A stretch of DNA of 64,000 nt from Parabacteroides hominis. GTDB lineage: Bacteria > Bacteroidota > Bacteroidia > Bacteroidales > Tannerellaceae. A program made the position numbers and the translations under genes. Location: assembly GCF_014287585.1 (NCBI RefSeq), contig NZ_JACOOJ010000028.1, positions 1 to 64,000 of the forward strand. The letters are read 5' to 3'. Every line of letters begins with the position of its first letter. Position 1 is the stretch's first letter. The notes beneath the pieces were generated by a model that saw only the letters and a program-made list of their open reading frames with translations, did no database searches and was not told where the DNA came from. Positions 1 to 8,883 of the stretch are shown piece by piece.

Positions 1-81
1 ACAAGCCTTTCGGGACAATTAAGCAGAGGTGACAAGCGAGCCAGGGTAACTGAAATAGTATTGACAAGTGAAGTCGTTTAA
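1..81 (+). CDS. possible 3' end of a gene cut by the window edge
   Basis: Frame 1 is open from the first base to a TAA at 79-81, giving about 26 residues ending in TEIVLTSEVV. It could be the C-terminus of a plus-strand gene that starts to the left, or chance. No family is recognised. Short repeats of the type gacaag(c/t)ga occur in the same stretch. Confidence 0.2.
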   Translation, partial: TSLSGQLSRGDKRARVTEIVLTSEVV

Positions 82-292
82 CTACCCAAAAAATGACAAG
101 TGATTTTAGGAATAGACATTGCTTTTATCCTTGTTTCAAAACACCTATGTTTTAATTGCAAAGCATAGACGTTTTGAATTCGAAACATATATCTTTTAAA
201 AAAGGATGCTTTCCGATCATGAAAGGGATAATTATCTGTTTGGAAAAAGGTGCTGACTCCTTCCGGTAAAAGTATGCACCTTTTCACTGACG

Positions 293-367
293 GGACGGTA
301 TCTTTTCCAGTATAGCCTATAGGCTGTAAAATATAGCCCTAAGGGAATATTTTACAGCTCCTGTCCC
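293..367. repeat. nested inverted repeat
   Basis: An outer pair (gggac 293-297 with gtccc 363-367) encloses the perfect palindrome AGCCTATAGGCT (313-324) and an 11-bp stem, CTGTAAAATAT at 324-334 with ATATTTTACAG at 347-357. The leading motif acgggacggta (290-300) also occurs at 39723-39733, again just before the longer dispersed repeat. Confidence 0.6.
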
Positions 368-402
368 ATAAAAACACATATATAAGTCGTTTTACAAAAA
401 TT

Positions 403-571
403 GCATTCACCTTCACACACTCTGTAACTCATTAAATAACTGCCGGTTGCTGTGAACCCTGTGAAGGCAGTGATGAGTTCTTGTTTTTTCTGTTTCTTTG
501 TAAACCACATTCACAGGGTTCACAGAAAAACGCTGTACATTAGTCATTTACAAACATTGTGAAGGTGAACC
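403..571. repeat. dispersed intergenic repeat, copy 1
   Basis: It opens with GCATTCACCTTCACAC (403-418) and closes with GTGAAGGTGAAC (559-570), which are near reverse complements. A second inner pair, CTGTGAACCCTGTGAA and TTCACAGGGTTCACAG, makes the element doubly palindromic. The copy at 39773-39936 has the same ends and size (164 against 169 nt). It has no ORF, and resembles a MITE-like or folded-RNA element. Confidence 0.65.
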
Positions 572-636
572 ATAAAACAAAAAGATTTGTTTTCGAGAGG
601 TATTTCCTCCTTTATGGACAGCTGCATTTGGTTCGG

Positions 637-1524
637 TTATTCACCTTCGACAGCACGCGTCTGCAATACCTTGGAGTTGGGTGGAACGCTATGGGTTAAC
701 CAGATGTTGCCGCCGATCACGGAACCGTGGCCGATTGTGATCCTTCCCAAGATAGAGGCATTGGAATAAATCGTAACCTGATCTTCGATGATCGGATGGC
801 GCGGAACGTCCAGAGGCAACCCTTCTTCGTCCAGGGTAAAGTTCTTTGCTCCTAATGTTACGCCTTGATACAGGCGGACATGATTCCCGATAACAGCCGT
901 CTGCCCGATCACGACACCTGTTCCATGATCGATACTGAAATACTCACCTATCTGCGCTCCCGGATGAATGTCTATTCCCGTATCCGAATGAGCCATTTCC
1001 GTTATAATACGCGGAATCACAGGCACACCGAGTTTCAGCAGTTCATGAGCTACCCGCTGATAAAGAATAGCATGTATGGCCGGATAGCAGAAAATAATCT
1101 CGCTGGGGCTTTTGGCTGCCGGATCGCCATCTAAGATTGCTTTCACATCCGTCGATAATAGGTACTTGATATGCGGAATCTTATTAATGAAAGCGATGGC
1201 TATTTCCGAAGCCCGGTCCTTGGAGTCGCAACAACGTTCGACTTCAAAGCACAGGCCGTTATAGATTTGTTCCAGCAACAGGTCATATACCTGCTCCAGA
1301 TATACGCCTGTATAATATTGTATGGAATCCGTCTGTGCCTCCTGCTCCGTCCCGAAGAAACCGGGGAAAATAACCTTGCGAAGCAGGCTCATGATCTCTC
1401 GCAACGCCGTTACCGACGGCGAGGGTTTCTGGTGTAGCGGAATGTATTTATACTCCGCTAAACCTGTAGTCGATAAGAGTTCTACGTTTTTTTGAATCTC
1501 TTCTAATATCTTTGTCCTGTTCAT
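637..1524 (-). CDS. cysE: serine O-acetyltransferase
   Basis: Transfers acetyl from acetyl-CoA to L-serine, giving O-acetylserine for cysteine synthesis in the cytoplasm. The 295 residues are a helical N-terminal region (about 1-160) followed by a left-handed beta-helix of hexapeptide repeats (about 183-285). The core segment includes HSDTGIDIHPGA near 179 and the probable catalytic His200 in SIDHGTGVVIGQ. The length fits the longer serine acetyltransferases. The ATG lies 2 nt after the stop of the Kelch lipoprotein gene, so it is probably the last gene of the kinase/phosphatase operon; why a cysteine gene sits there is unclear. Confidence 0.93.
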   Translation of the reverse strand: MNRTKILEEIQKNVELLSTTGLAEYKYIPLHQKPSPSVTALREIMSLLRKVIFPGFFGTEQEAQTDSIQYYTGVYLEQVYDLLLEQIYNGLCFEVERCCDSKDRASEIAIAFINKIPHIKYLLSTDVKAILDGDPAAKSPSEIIFCYPAIHAILYQRVAHELLKLGVPVIPRIITEMAHSDTGIDIHPGAQIGEYFSIDHGTGVVIGQTAVIGNHVRLYQGVTLGAKNFTLDEEGLPLDVPRHPIIEDQVTIYSNASILGRITIGHGSVIGGNIWLTHSVPPNSKVLQTRAVEGE

Positions 1525-1526
1525 GA

Positions 1527-3728
1527 TTAATTATCCCATATCGGATTATACATGATAAATTTGTTGGCATAATAAAGATCCTGCCCCAAAATATAGATTA
1601 TACCATTCAACATAAACATATGGTAATTGTTCATGCGATAACCCAATAAAGAACGATCCGTCCATTCACGACTTGACAAATTATATTCCCATATCTTCCC
1701 GTTATTATCAATCATGAAAAAGCTGTTTCTCTGTTCATCATAGACACCAGATGAGACGCTGCCTATTTTATCAGGAATAGATATCGGATTCCAGATTTTC
1801 AAACTATCGGAAGATTCCCAGAAACCGTTTCTTATACCACTTCCGTCTTCTCCCAATCCGGCATAAACCTTATCTCCTACAACTTGGACAATACCACCGC
1901 GCTGACGAACCGGAAATTCAGCGATTACTTCCCAAGCCCCATCCGGTGAGGACAGATCGTAGCGCAATATCTTATCCATATTGTTGATTCCATTCGATCC
2001 CCCCAGAACATACAAAGAGTCTCGATAGACGAAGCTGACGGAACCGAAACGGCCTTCCGGTAATGAATATTGGGCAGGATCCGACCAATTGTTGTCCAAA
2101 TTGTATATCTGGCAATTAGTCCCTATTGTTTGTTTGTCGATACCGCCAAGAATATATGCCTGATTTCCATAAACTGTAGCACTCATTTGAGAGTAAGCAT
2201 TAGGACAATCGGCCATAGAAATCCATTCATCTGACTCTATATTATATCCAAACATCTCTTTGCTGCGTTCGCCACCTAAGTCTCCCCCTACGACATAGAT
2301 ACGATCGTTGAGAGTAAATCCGGCAGAGAATTGCCTATTAGCTCCCGGATAAATATTTTTACTTTCAAAAATATTCGGAGTGGTAAAAGATTTAGTTTCT
2401 CCATAACCGGTCAAACCGCTTTCATTTGTAGCATAAGTTCTTGCATAATAGACTGTGGCTCCCTTTAACGAAGGCAATGCATACATGAAAAGCGTATCGT
2501 CTACAGCAACATGATTATCCTTGATACTCGGTTCCTTATTGCTTGAAGACCAACAAATACCCCACTCAACAGCAGCACTTTTACCTCCATTCTGCAACTC
2601 CCCGCCGATATGAACCGTTCCGTTGCTTTTGATCGAATCTGGAGTGATAGGGAATGTTATGATATTCGGTTTTTCGCTTTTTGTTGAAATCGTAATTTCT
2701 TCTTCACTATATACAGTGCCGAACTCATTCACGGCATAGGCGCGTGCATAATATTTCTTAGCCGATTCCAAGCCCCGGATTCTTCCTGTAAAATTGCCGT
2801 CATCTGTAATGTTCGTACAAATAACCGTATCGGCCTCTATCGTCGGCTCTTCCTCGACACTCCAGCAAAAACCATAGGCACTGACAGGCGCATCTCCTTC
2901 ATTAATCAAGAAAGCAGAGAGATCGGCAGTGGTGAAAGTCGTACTATCCTTTATCAAACTCAGTTTGCCTACCAAAGGCTTGCCATCTGTAGTCCGGAAA
3001 GAATCTACATTAAAAGCAAACTCGCCAAACTGATTTTTGGCAAAAGCACGAACATAATACCAAGTCTCCGGCTCCAGATTCGTAATCTGGCAGGAGAAAG
3101 TATCGACAGTTGCCAGGTCGCTCCCCTCGTATGTGATAATTGAATCTTGATCCGAAGGTTCGATATTTCCGGTTTGCTCTTTTTTCTTGTAGTAGAAACC
3201 TAATTTTTCAATGCCGACTCCCTTGTTCTTGACTTTTCCTTTCATCCAGGCGGAAGTTGCTTTTACAGTAGTGCTATCCACGTCCAAAGTCGCAACTTCA
3301 CCAATGCCGTTTATTGTCGTATACGCTCCTTCTGTTTTTGAAAATGCAGTATCTACAGCATTAATAGCATAGGCATATACATAATATTTTGTACTATCTT
3401 CCAAATTGGACATAGTAACTGTAAAATTATGGTTTTCGATTTTATCAGCTTTTGCATATCGCTTGTTGCGCATGTTATCAAGCGGTTCCGTCCCCTCTTG
3501 GGTACTCCAACAAACCCCACATTCTTTTACAGGCAGACCGTTTTCTTTCATTATCTGAGCCTTTAAGGTAATCGAAGAAGCATAAGCTTCTCCTTCCATT
3601 GAAGTCTCAGAAACCTCCGGAGCCTTTGCATTCTGCAAGCGCGTATCCATATCCGGATCTTCCACACATCCGGAAAGCACCCATAAAAATGAAACAACTG
3701 ATAAAAAGATTGAGTATATGTATTTCAT
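1527..3728 (-). CDS. lipoprotein with four FN3-like repeats and a C-terminal Kelch-type propeller
   Basis: A 733-residue predicted surface or periplasmic lipoprotein: the signal peptide ends in a lipobox with Cys21 (VLSGC), followed by acidic residues. Four Ig/FN3-like units of about 100 residues cover roughly 38-450; each has a G(V/F/I)CWS segment and a YYxRAYAxNxxG segment. From about 455 the sequence turns into Kelch-like blades (DRIYVVGGDLGG, NQAYILGGID, DSLYVLGGSN). Such proteins usually bind partners or glycans; no catalytic residues are seen. It lies 12 nt after the barrel gene in the kinase operon, so an envelope sensor or output role is an inference. Confidence 0.85.
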   Translation of the reverse strand: MKYIYSIFLSVVSFLWVLSGCVEDPDMDTRLQNAKAPEVSETSMEGEAYASSITLKAQIMKENGLPVKECGVCWSTQEGTEPLDNMRNKRYAKADKIENHNFTVTMSNLEDSTKYYVYAYAINAVDTAFSKTEGAYTTINGIGEVATLDVDSTTVKATSAWMKGKVKNKGVGIEKLGFYYKKKEQTGNIEPSDQDSIITYEGSDLATVDTFSCQITNLEPETWYYVRAFAKNQFGEFAFNVDSFRTTDGKPLVGKLSLIKDSTTFTTADLSAFLINEGDAPVSAYGFCWSVEEEPTIEADTVICTNITDDGNFTGRIRGLESAKKYYARAYAVNEFGTVYSEEEITISTKSEKPNIITFPITPDSIKSNGTVHIGGELQNGGKSAAVEWGICWSSSNKEPSIKDNHVAVDDTLFMYALPSLKGATVYYARTYATNESGLTGYGETKSFTTPNIFESKNIYPGANRQFSAGFTLNDRIYVVGGDLGGERSKEMFGYNIESDEWISMADCPNAYSQMSATVYGNQAYILGGIDKQTIGTNCQIYNLDNNWSDPAQYSLPEGRFGSVSFVYRDSLYVLGGSNGINNMDKILRYDLSSPDGAWEVIAEFPVRQRGGIVQVVGDKVYAGLGEDGSGIRNGFWESSDSLKIWNPISIPDKIGSVSSGVYDEQRNSFFMIDNNGKIWEYNLSSREWTDRSLLGYRMNNYHMFMLNGIIYILGQDLYYANKFIMYNPIWDN

Positions 3729-3740
3729 AAATTATCCTTA

Positions 3741-4688
3741 TTAGAAAAATAGACCGATACCGGCATTCAAATCAACATATTTAAAATTCAGCGTATTGCA
3801 CCCCGCACTTACAAATACAGGACCGAACTTTACCATTACATCCAGATCAGCAGCCAACCCGCTATAAGAATGATCCAAATTCTTCGCCCAATAGGATTTT
3901 TCTATTCTATAATCCGAATTGTCGATCGTGGTATATTCGCATAGCAATTCCCGACTGCCATATCCCAAACCTACGGATGTATATAACCAGGATGTGCATT
4001 TAACAACCAAACCAGCCGTTCCGGCATAGCTATTCACCTTCTTCTTGTTCGTGAAATGAAATGGATTATCGGGCGCAGAGCCGACATACTCATCTGTTCC
4101 CCGGCATTCACCGTCGTAGTCCTTAAAACCTAAATTGGTTTTAAAACGTACAAACCAACCCAAACGGGACTTCACGCCTCCCACTGTCAAACCATAAGGA
4201 GCCTCTATGGAATAGGCATAACCGACAAAAAACTTCATCGGTTCTTTGGGTTTGTCCGGCTTTATTTGATTGGCAGAGGGATAGAAGACAGGTTCCACCG
4301 GTTTGCGGAGTGTTTCCAGACGGTCTTGCCAGGACTTTGCCAAAGTTTCATTTTTGGAAGTTCCTATACCCTCGGTATAATAGATTATCAACTGCGAAAT
4401 AGCTGTCGTATCCTTATTATTAGCCATCAGTTCCAGGCAAGCCCGGCACTTGTTCATCAGACTATGCATCGAAGGGCGCATCCGCTGGTTGGCTAACCAA
4501 ATCGACGTGAGCTGCCCGATACTGTAAGGGTCGCATTGCACGACACCTTCTTCATACCACATCCTTGCATCGCTATAGTCCAGGCGTTTCATCGCCTCGT
4601 CACCTTTTCTGTTATATTCTGTTTTTTGTTGGGCCAACAAACACATCGGCAACACAACAAAAAGAGTCAAAATCCAAAGTCTCTTCAT
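3741..4688 (-). CDS. predicted outer-membrane barrel protein with periplasmic helical repeats
   Basis: After a signal peptide (MKRLWILTLFVVLPMCLLAQ) come helical TPR/Sel1-like repeats (about 20-120), e.g. GDEAMKRLDYSDARMWYEEG. The last 170 or so residues alternate aromatic and polar positions, with strand-like segments ending in NAGIGLFF, typical of a small Bacteroidetes beta-barrel. I chose the ATG at 4688 because it gives a clean signal peptide and avoids overlap with the kinase stop (4696-4698); an in-frame ATG at 4718 would add 10 residues. The kinase upstream also has a helical extracytoplasmic repeat region, so the two may meet in the periplasm (inference). No named family recognised. 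Confidence 0.75.
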   Translation of the reverse strand: MKRLWILTLFVVLPMCLLAQQKTEYNRKGDEAMKRLDYSDARMWYEEGVVQCDPYSIGQLTSIWLANQRMRPSMHSLMNKCRACLELMANNKDTTAISQLIIYYTEGIGTSKNETLAKSWQDRLETLRKPVEPVFYPSANQIKPDKPKEPMKFFVGYAYSIEAPYGLTVGGVKSRLGWFVRFKTNLGFKDYDGECRGTDEYVGSAPDNPFHFTNKKKVNSYAGTAGLVVKCTSWLYTSVGLGYGSRELLCEYTTIDNSDYRIEKSYWAKNLDHSYSGLAADLDVMVKFGPVFVSAGCNTLNFKYVDLNAGIGLFF

Positions 4689-4695
4689 AAACACG

Positions 4696-6480
4696 TTAAT
4701 AATACGTTGATCCTTCATTTATCAATACACCATCAGCATTATAGATATCGAACAAGCCATCCTGACGTTCGAAAGCGCGGCCATTTTCGGCAATCCCAAC
4801 ATTGCGGTATTTACATGGAATACGCTCGTTGGCATCCGAATCGATCGCCCCGTATAACATGGTCGATTTCTTTCGTACAATTGTAAAGTTCCCGAAAGTC
4901 TTCTTCATCTCATACTGAGCTTTCCTGTCGGCCAAGAGTTTGGCAGCTTCCTTCTCGTCACAAGAGATCAGGAGGCGTACGACTTCTTCCGTCAACTTGG
5001 TTTCTTTCGCTTTCGTGAAATCTTTCTTTGCATTCGTAAAGTCAGCTTTTCCCATCTTCTCCTTGCCGGATGCTATTAAAGCGGCATATTCCGCATCAAT
5101 TTCTTCGGCAGTAGGCTGTGCTGGCTGTATTGTTATTTTATTCTCTTCAGCCGGGACCTGCTTTGTCTCCGGTTGTTTCCGGGGTTCATCAAGAACTACG
5201 GGTGTAACCTTTTGCGGAGATTCTTCTTTTTTTACCTCCGGAACGGTTGTTTCCAGAAGGGGTTGTTCAGAATCTTTCTCTTCTTCAACCGGATTAATCA
5301 ACTCCGTTACATCCGGTTTCGTAGAGGTCTTGTTCCCCTGTACCAGAAAAGCGACAGCAGATCCTATGCAGGCAAATATAGCAATAACCACGGATATCAG
5401 CATCCCTTTTCTGTTTTTCTTACGGGGCTGAGAGATAATTTCTTCGTTGTTTACAATCGTACGATCTTCGTCATCCTCATTCTGAGGCGGTTGTTCACTT
5501 TGGTGTATGACCGTTGTCTCATCATCCGCTTCCTGCCCGTCTGTGTTTTGCAATCCATTCGCGGGTGTTTCTTCTTCTTCCGCAGGAAGGTCTAATACTG
5601 CCATCATTTCGGCTACCGTCTGGAAACGATCGGTCGGAATGATTTGCATTGCCTTGATTATGGCAGCTTCCGTCTTAGGCGATATATCCTTATTCAGTTC
5701 AGACGGATTCAGCAAAGGGCGCGTTGCCCGCAAAATAGATTCGGTCGGAATCTTTCCTGTCAACAGGTTATACATGGTAGCGCCCAGCGAATAGATATCC
5801 GGGCAGGGAGAAAAACTCTGTGTTCCTTCGTTATCATATTGCTCGATCGAGGCAAAGCCTTTTGACAAGGTAAGCATGGTCGTACTTGTTTCCTGTTGCT
5901 CGATGTCGTATCGCTTGCTTACGCCGAAATCGATCAGACGCGCTTTCCCTGACGAGTCGATCAGGATATTGCTGGGTTTGATATCCAAGTGAAGAATGTT
6001 CTTTTCGTGTACAAACTGGAGTGCTTCTCCAATCTGGCGAACATACCTGAGAACTTTCGTTTCCGGCAATACGCCTTCCCTGTCCATCATATACTTGAGG
6101 GAGCAGCCGGAAATATATTCCATGGCAATATAAGCCGTGTCGTTTTCTTCGAAAACTTCCAGCACATTCACTATATGGGGATGGTGGACTTCAGAAAGTA
6201 TCTTGGCTTCCTTGATAAGTTTCTCCTTGAATTTATCGAAAAGAACCCTTCCCGTCTCGGAATGTACCTTGACAGCAAAAGATTCTGCTTCCCTGTAACA
6301 ATAGTCTTTAAAGAAGTATTCTTTTATACAAATAGGCACCTCTGTTTGCACAGTTCCTAACGAGCCCTTCACTTCCGTATACCAGACGCCTTTGTAAGTT
6401 ATACCAAAGCCGCCCTGACCAATTACATGAGTGATCCGATATTTTCCATTCTGAAGAACATGTCCGTTTGGCAAATTCAT
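4696..6480 (-). CDS. transmembrane eukaryotic-like Ser/Thr protein kinase
   Basis: 594 residues. The cytoplasmic kinase domain (about 12-295) has the glycine loop GQGGFGITYKG (21-31), Lys53 in ICIKEY, the catalytic loop HLDIKPSN (164-171, Asp166) and DFG (184-186). A charged linker (300-358) carries Thr motifs DETTVI and DRTIV that look like FHA-binding phosphosites. One membrane helix follows (about 360-381). The outside part has a Pro/Glu/Lys-rich linker, a TPR-like segment (about 455-510) and a WG-like tail. The normal HRD is HLD, common in this bacterial group. It lies in one operon with an FHA protein and a PP2C phosphatase, which should be substrate or adaptor and antagonist. Confidence 0.93.
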   Translation of the reverse strand: MNLPNGHVLQNGKYRITHVIGQGGFGITYKGVWYTEVKGSLGTVQTEVPICIKEYFFKDYCYREAESFAVKVHSETGRVLFDKFKEKLIKEAKILSEVHHPHIVNVLEVFEENDTAYIAMEYISGCSLKYMMDREGVLPETKVLRYVRQIGEALQFVHEKNILHLDIKPSNILIDSSGKARLIDFGVSKRYDIEQQETSTTMLTLSKGFASIEQYDNEGTQSFSPCPDIYSLGATMYNLLTGKIPTESILRATRPLLNPSELNKDISPKTEAAIIKAMQIIPTDRFQTVAEMMAVLDLPAEEEETPANGLQNTDGQEADDETTVIHQSEQPPQNEDDEDRTIVNNEEIISQPRKKNRKGMLISVVIAIFACIGSAVAFLVQGNKTSTKPDVTELINPVEEEKDSEQPLLETTVPEVKKEESPQKVTPVVLDEPRKQPETKQVPAEENKITIQPAQPTAEEIDAEYAALIASGKEKMGKADFTNAKKDFTKAKETKLTEEVVRLLISCDEKEAAKLLADRKAQYEMKKTFGNFTIVRKKSTMLYGAIDSDANERIPCKYRNVGIAENGRAFERQDGLFDIYNADGVLINEGSTYY

Positions 6481-6525
6481 AACTATACTATGCGCAATTC
6501 TATTAATCTGCCAAAATTACGCTAT

Positions 6526-7329
6526 TTATATAAAAGAATAAAGGAAAGAAAGAATATTTTGCTTAATTCCTGTGGAATCTAACACATTTTGTATAGGTAT
6601 GATATAAAAAGAAAAGTTATCGCGTGTTTTTCCGCTGCAAGCGGACATGATTGCATTTTTAATCTCTTCCGGGTTGCCTGAATGCTTGAATATATCAGAA
6701 AGTTCCTCATTGTTAATACGTTCGAGTACACCGTCCGAACACATAAACAGATAATCACCAGCCTTGATATCGTTCAAAAGCACAACATCGGCCTCCGTCG
6801 GGTGGTCTGTCCCCTGGATGGCCCGTATGATTACATTTCGCTGCGGGTGATGCGCAGCCTCTTCACGGGTGATTTTTCCTAATTTCACCAACGAATTGAC
6901 CAACGAATGGTCTTCGGTCCGGAATAAGATTTCGCCTTTCCGGAAGTGGTAAATCCGGCTGTCTCCCACATGCGCCAAGGTTATGCCGACCGAGCCTACA
7001 AAGGTCATTGTCAGAGTAGTAGCCATTCCTTTGGCTTCCGGATGAATTGCCACATAATCATCAAAACGCGCTTCGGTATAACGAATTGCTTTGTTTATAA
7101 AACCTGCACTCGGCTCACCTTCACGAAAAGTCGAGAAAAAAGTCTGGAAAGACTCGCAAGCCAACGAACTTGCAATCTCTCCTTTTTCAGCGCCACCGAC
7201 ACCGTCACATACCAAAAATAAGTTCTGATTGGAGTTTGCCGTCTCCGGCAGAGGAAAGATGGAATCTTCATTATTCAATCTGCCTCCTTTTTCGCTGACT
7301 GCCCAGGGTTTGCCGATCGTTATATTCAT
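6526..7329 (-). CDS. PP2C-family Ser/Thr protein phosphatase
   Basis: 267-residue metal-dependent phosphatase. It has the usual PP2C motifs in order: GGRLNNEDS (about 15-23), VCDGVGGAEKGE (about 39-50), the AHVGDSRIY segment (about 119-127), TEDHSLV and MCSDGVLERI. The aspartates of the DG, GD and SDG motifs would bind the two metals. It is soluble, with no membrane segment. It sits between the FHA gene (15 nt away) and the kinase gene (45 nt), the usual pairing in which it reverses the kinase. Bacterial Stp/PrpC-type enzymes are the nearest comparison. Confidence 0.93.
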   Translation of the reverse strand: MNITIGKPWAVSEKGGRLNNEDSIFPLPETANSNQNLFLVCDGVGGAEKGEIASSLACESFQTFFSTFREGEPSAGFINKAIRYTEARFDDYVAIHPEAKGMATTLTMTFVGSVGITLAHVGDSRIYHFRKGEILFRTEDHSLVNSLVKLGKITREEAAHHPQRNVIIRAIQGTDHPTEADVVLLNDIKAGDYLFMCSDGVLERINNEELSDIFKHSGNPEEIKNAIMSACSGKTRDNFSFYIIPIQNVLDSTGIKQNILSFLYSFI

Positions 7330-7343
7330 AGCATAGACTATTT

Positions 7344-7859
7344 TTATTCATTAAACCGGAGAACTGTGCGACCGATAATAATTTCATCATTATTATTGAG
7401 TACGACAATCTCTCCATTCTCTAAGTAATTGCTATTATATAACGTATGATTTTTACTATTATTGTCAGAAAGATAATGTTTATAGCCTCCTTTGGCATCT
7501 TTTTTCACTTCGATCCGGATATGTTCCCGGCTCATTGATTTATCAGTCGTCACAATACCGATCGTAGCAGTGGATGCATTGGATTTTCGTCCGATAATAT
7601 AGACACCTTCCTGAAGGGGGAAAGTTTGCTCCGGCGTATCAGCATTTGCAATTACAGAGAGACGTCCGGTCGTCATACGAAGGGGCTGTATCAGAACCGT
7701 TTCCGATTCAGATGCGGCACTTCCTTTCTCCATAGACAGTAGAGAGACAGGAATCGGTTGTTTGCACTTCGGGCACTTGAAAGAGGTGATATCGAGGGGA
7801 ATTTTCCCCTCGTCTACCTTTAACCCAACATGGCAATGTGGACATTTAACGGAAATCAT
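7344..7859 (-). CDS. FHA-domain protein with N-terminal zinc-finger motif
   Basis: 171 residues. Residues 1-40 hold two CxxC knuckles (CPHCH at 6-10 and CPKCK at 29-33), like the MJ0042-type zinc finger. The FHA domain (about 65-171) reads phosphothreonine and shows GR (90-91), SREH (110-113) and an Asn-rich loop NNSKNHTLYN. Between them is SESETVLI (about 50-57), whose Thr has the look of a self-recognition phosphosite. The ATG overlaps the stop of the acidic 79-aa gene by 4 nt, implying translational coupling. Probably a phospho-dependent adaptor of the neighbouring kinase. Confidence 0.88.
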   Translation of the reverse strand: MISVKCPHCHVGLKVDEGKIPLDITSFKCPKCKQPIPVSLLSMEKGSAASESETVLIQPLRMTTGRLSVIANADTPEQTFPLQEGVYIIGRKSNASTATIGIVTTDKSMSREHIRIEVKKDAKGGYKHYLSDNNSKNHTLYNSNYLENGEIVVLNNNDEIIIGRTVLRFNE

Positions 7860-8095
7860 AAAATAAACGATATATCAGATCCGTCAATATCGGTTGAATA
7901 TGTATCCAGCATGTCTGCATCGGACAACATAACAGTGTCATCAGATAATGTAATAAAATCAGAAACATCAATACTTTCGTCAATCATTACAACATCCGAC
8001 AAGTCGTTTCCCCCGTCCACATCCACGATAACAGCGTCGGTCAGCATAGCGTCGTCGCTGTCTAAAGTCACGAATGTGTAATCCTCTTCTTGCAT
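7856..8095 (-). CDS. very acidic small protein of unknown function
   Basis: 79 residues, with about a quarter Asp/Glu and many Ser/Thr, and almost no basic residues. The pattern is loosely repetitive: D-x-x-M/V-L-(S/T)-D (DDAMLTD, DDTVMLSD, DADMLDT). There is no signal peptide or membrane helix. It is the first gene after a good promoter (8124-8153), and its stop overlaps the FHA start by 4 nt, which argues that it is real. No family recognised. Given its Ser/Thr in acidic surroundings it could be a kinase substrate or FHA ligand, but that is only inference. Confidence 0.7.
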   Translation of the reverse strand: MQEEDYTFVTLDSDDAMLTDAVIVDVDGGNDLSDVVMIDESIDVSDFITLSDDTVMLSDADMLDTYSTDIDGSDISFIL

Positions 8096-8123
8096 AAAAT
8101 GTTATAATTAAATTTTCTGGAAA

Positions 8124-8153
8124 CAAAAGTAAGGAAACGGATTGACATCCAAA
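8124..8153 (-). promoter_or_regulatory. promoter of the kinase/phosphatase operon
   Basis: On the minus strand, TTTG (8150-8153) is followed by 18 nt and TACTTTTG (8124-8131), matching the Bacteroidetes consensus TTTG-N19-TAnnTTTG. It lies about 30 nt before the acidic-protein ATG. Confidence 0.6.
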
Positions 8154-8229
8154 CACAAAATAGTTCCTTATAATCAAATGTTTGGGTTTACTGTACGAAA
8201 GTATTACTTTTAGTATATGAAACGGAATC

Positions 8230-8883
8230 CTATTCGCTCACCCATTTAGCCTTACAGGAGGACATCGGGCATTGTTTTCTATTGCGCAATGATTCCCAGG
8301 GTATTTCACCTAAAAACGTTCCGCACTTGGGGCAAACATAGTCGATTTTGAATTGATTGGTCAAATCTTGCAGCAGCTGCGGTATCTTGGCCGACTGTTT
8401 CGCGCCCAGATAAATACCGACTGTCGGGGCGCAGATCGTGATAAAGAGGCTCAGTCCGAACAATTCCGGACTTCCTTTCCCAAGAAAACCGATCACAACC
8501 CCCACTACACCGGGAAGGGCAAACGGAAGAGACTGGAACAATCTGGTTTTAAATTGGTTAGAGGATTGTATCTTAACCTTTGCTTGAATGTAATTATCGT
8601 ACACCTGCTTCAGTGCTGCAAACTCCTCGCTGTAATCATTGTTGGACTTCAAGGCTTCGGATATGTTCAACACATAATAGTCTCCCAACTTGATCGTATC
8701 GCTGGGAGTAACATGTTTCTTAACGATCTGGGAACCATTGACAAATGTCCCGTTTGTCGACCCCAAATCTTCAAGCAGCCAACATCCCCCTTCTTCACGA
8801 ACCAGCTTTGCATGGTATCGGCTGACATGAGGGTCGTTTACTACAAAATCATTATCGTTTGCTTTTCCAACCTTAATGATCAT
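8230..8883 (-). CDS. membrane FHA-domain protein with C-terminal zinc ribbon
   Basis: 217 residues. An FHA domain starts at once (1-75): VGKANDNDFVV, SRYHA (about 21-25) and GSTNGTFVNG. A coiled, Gln/Lys-rich stretch (about 85-115) is followed by two probable membrane helices (about 118-160, with a Gly-rich turn). The end (about 184-213) has CPKC and CPMSSC, a zinc-ribbon pattern. Its start overlaps the LytTR gene stop by 4 nt. Together with the other FHA protein this gives two phosphothreonine readers beside one kinase; this one would hold a reader at the membrane. Confidence 0.87.
   Translation of the reverse strand: MIIKVGKANDNDFVVNDPHVSRYHAKLVREEGGCWLLEDLGSTNGTFVNGSQIVKKHVTPSDTIKLGDYYVLNISEALKSNNDYSEEFAALKQVYDNYIQAKVKIQSSNQFKTRLFQSLPFALPGVVGVVIGFLGKGSPELFGLSLFITICAPTVGIYLGAKQSAKIPQLLQDLTNQFKIDYVCPKCGTFLGEIPWESLRNRKQCPMSSCKAKWVSE

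Larger units (their letters stand above)
82..636. other. gene-free stretch with nested palindromes and a dispersed repeat
   Basis: No convincing gene lies here; the only ORF of any length is antisense and starts with GTG. The stretch contains AT-rich palindromes near 140-200, a nested hairpin at 293-367 and a 169-nt repeat at 403-571 that has a relative at 39773-39936. It lies downstream of the cysE gene, so part of it may end that transcript. Confidence 0.6.
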
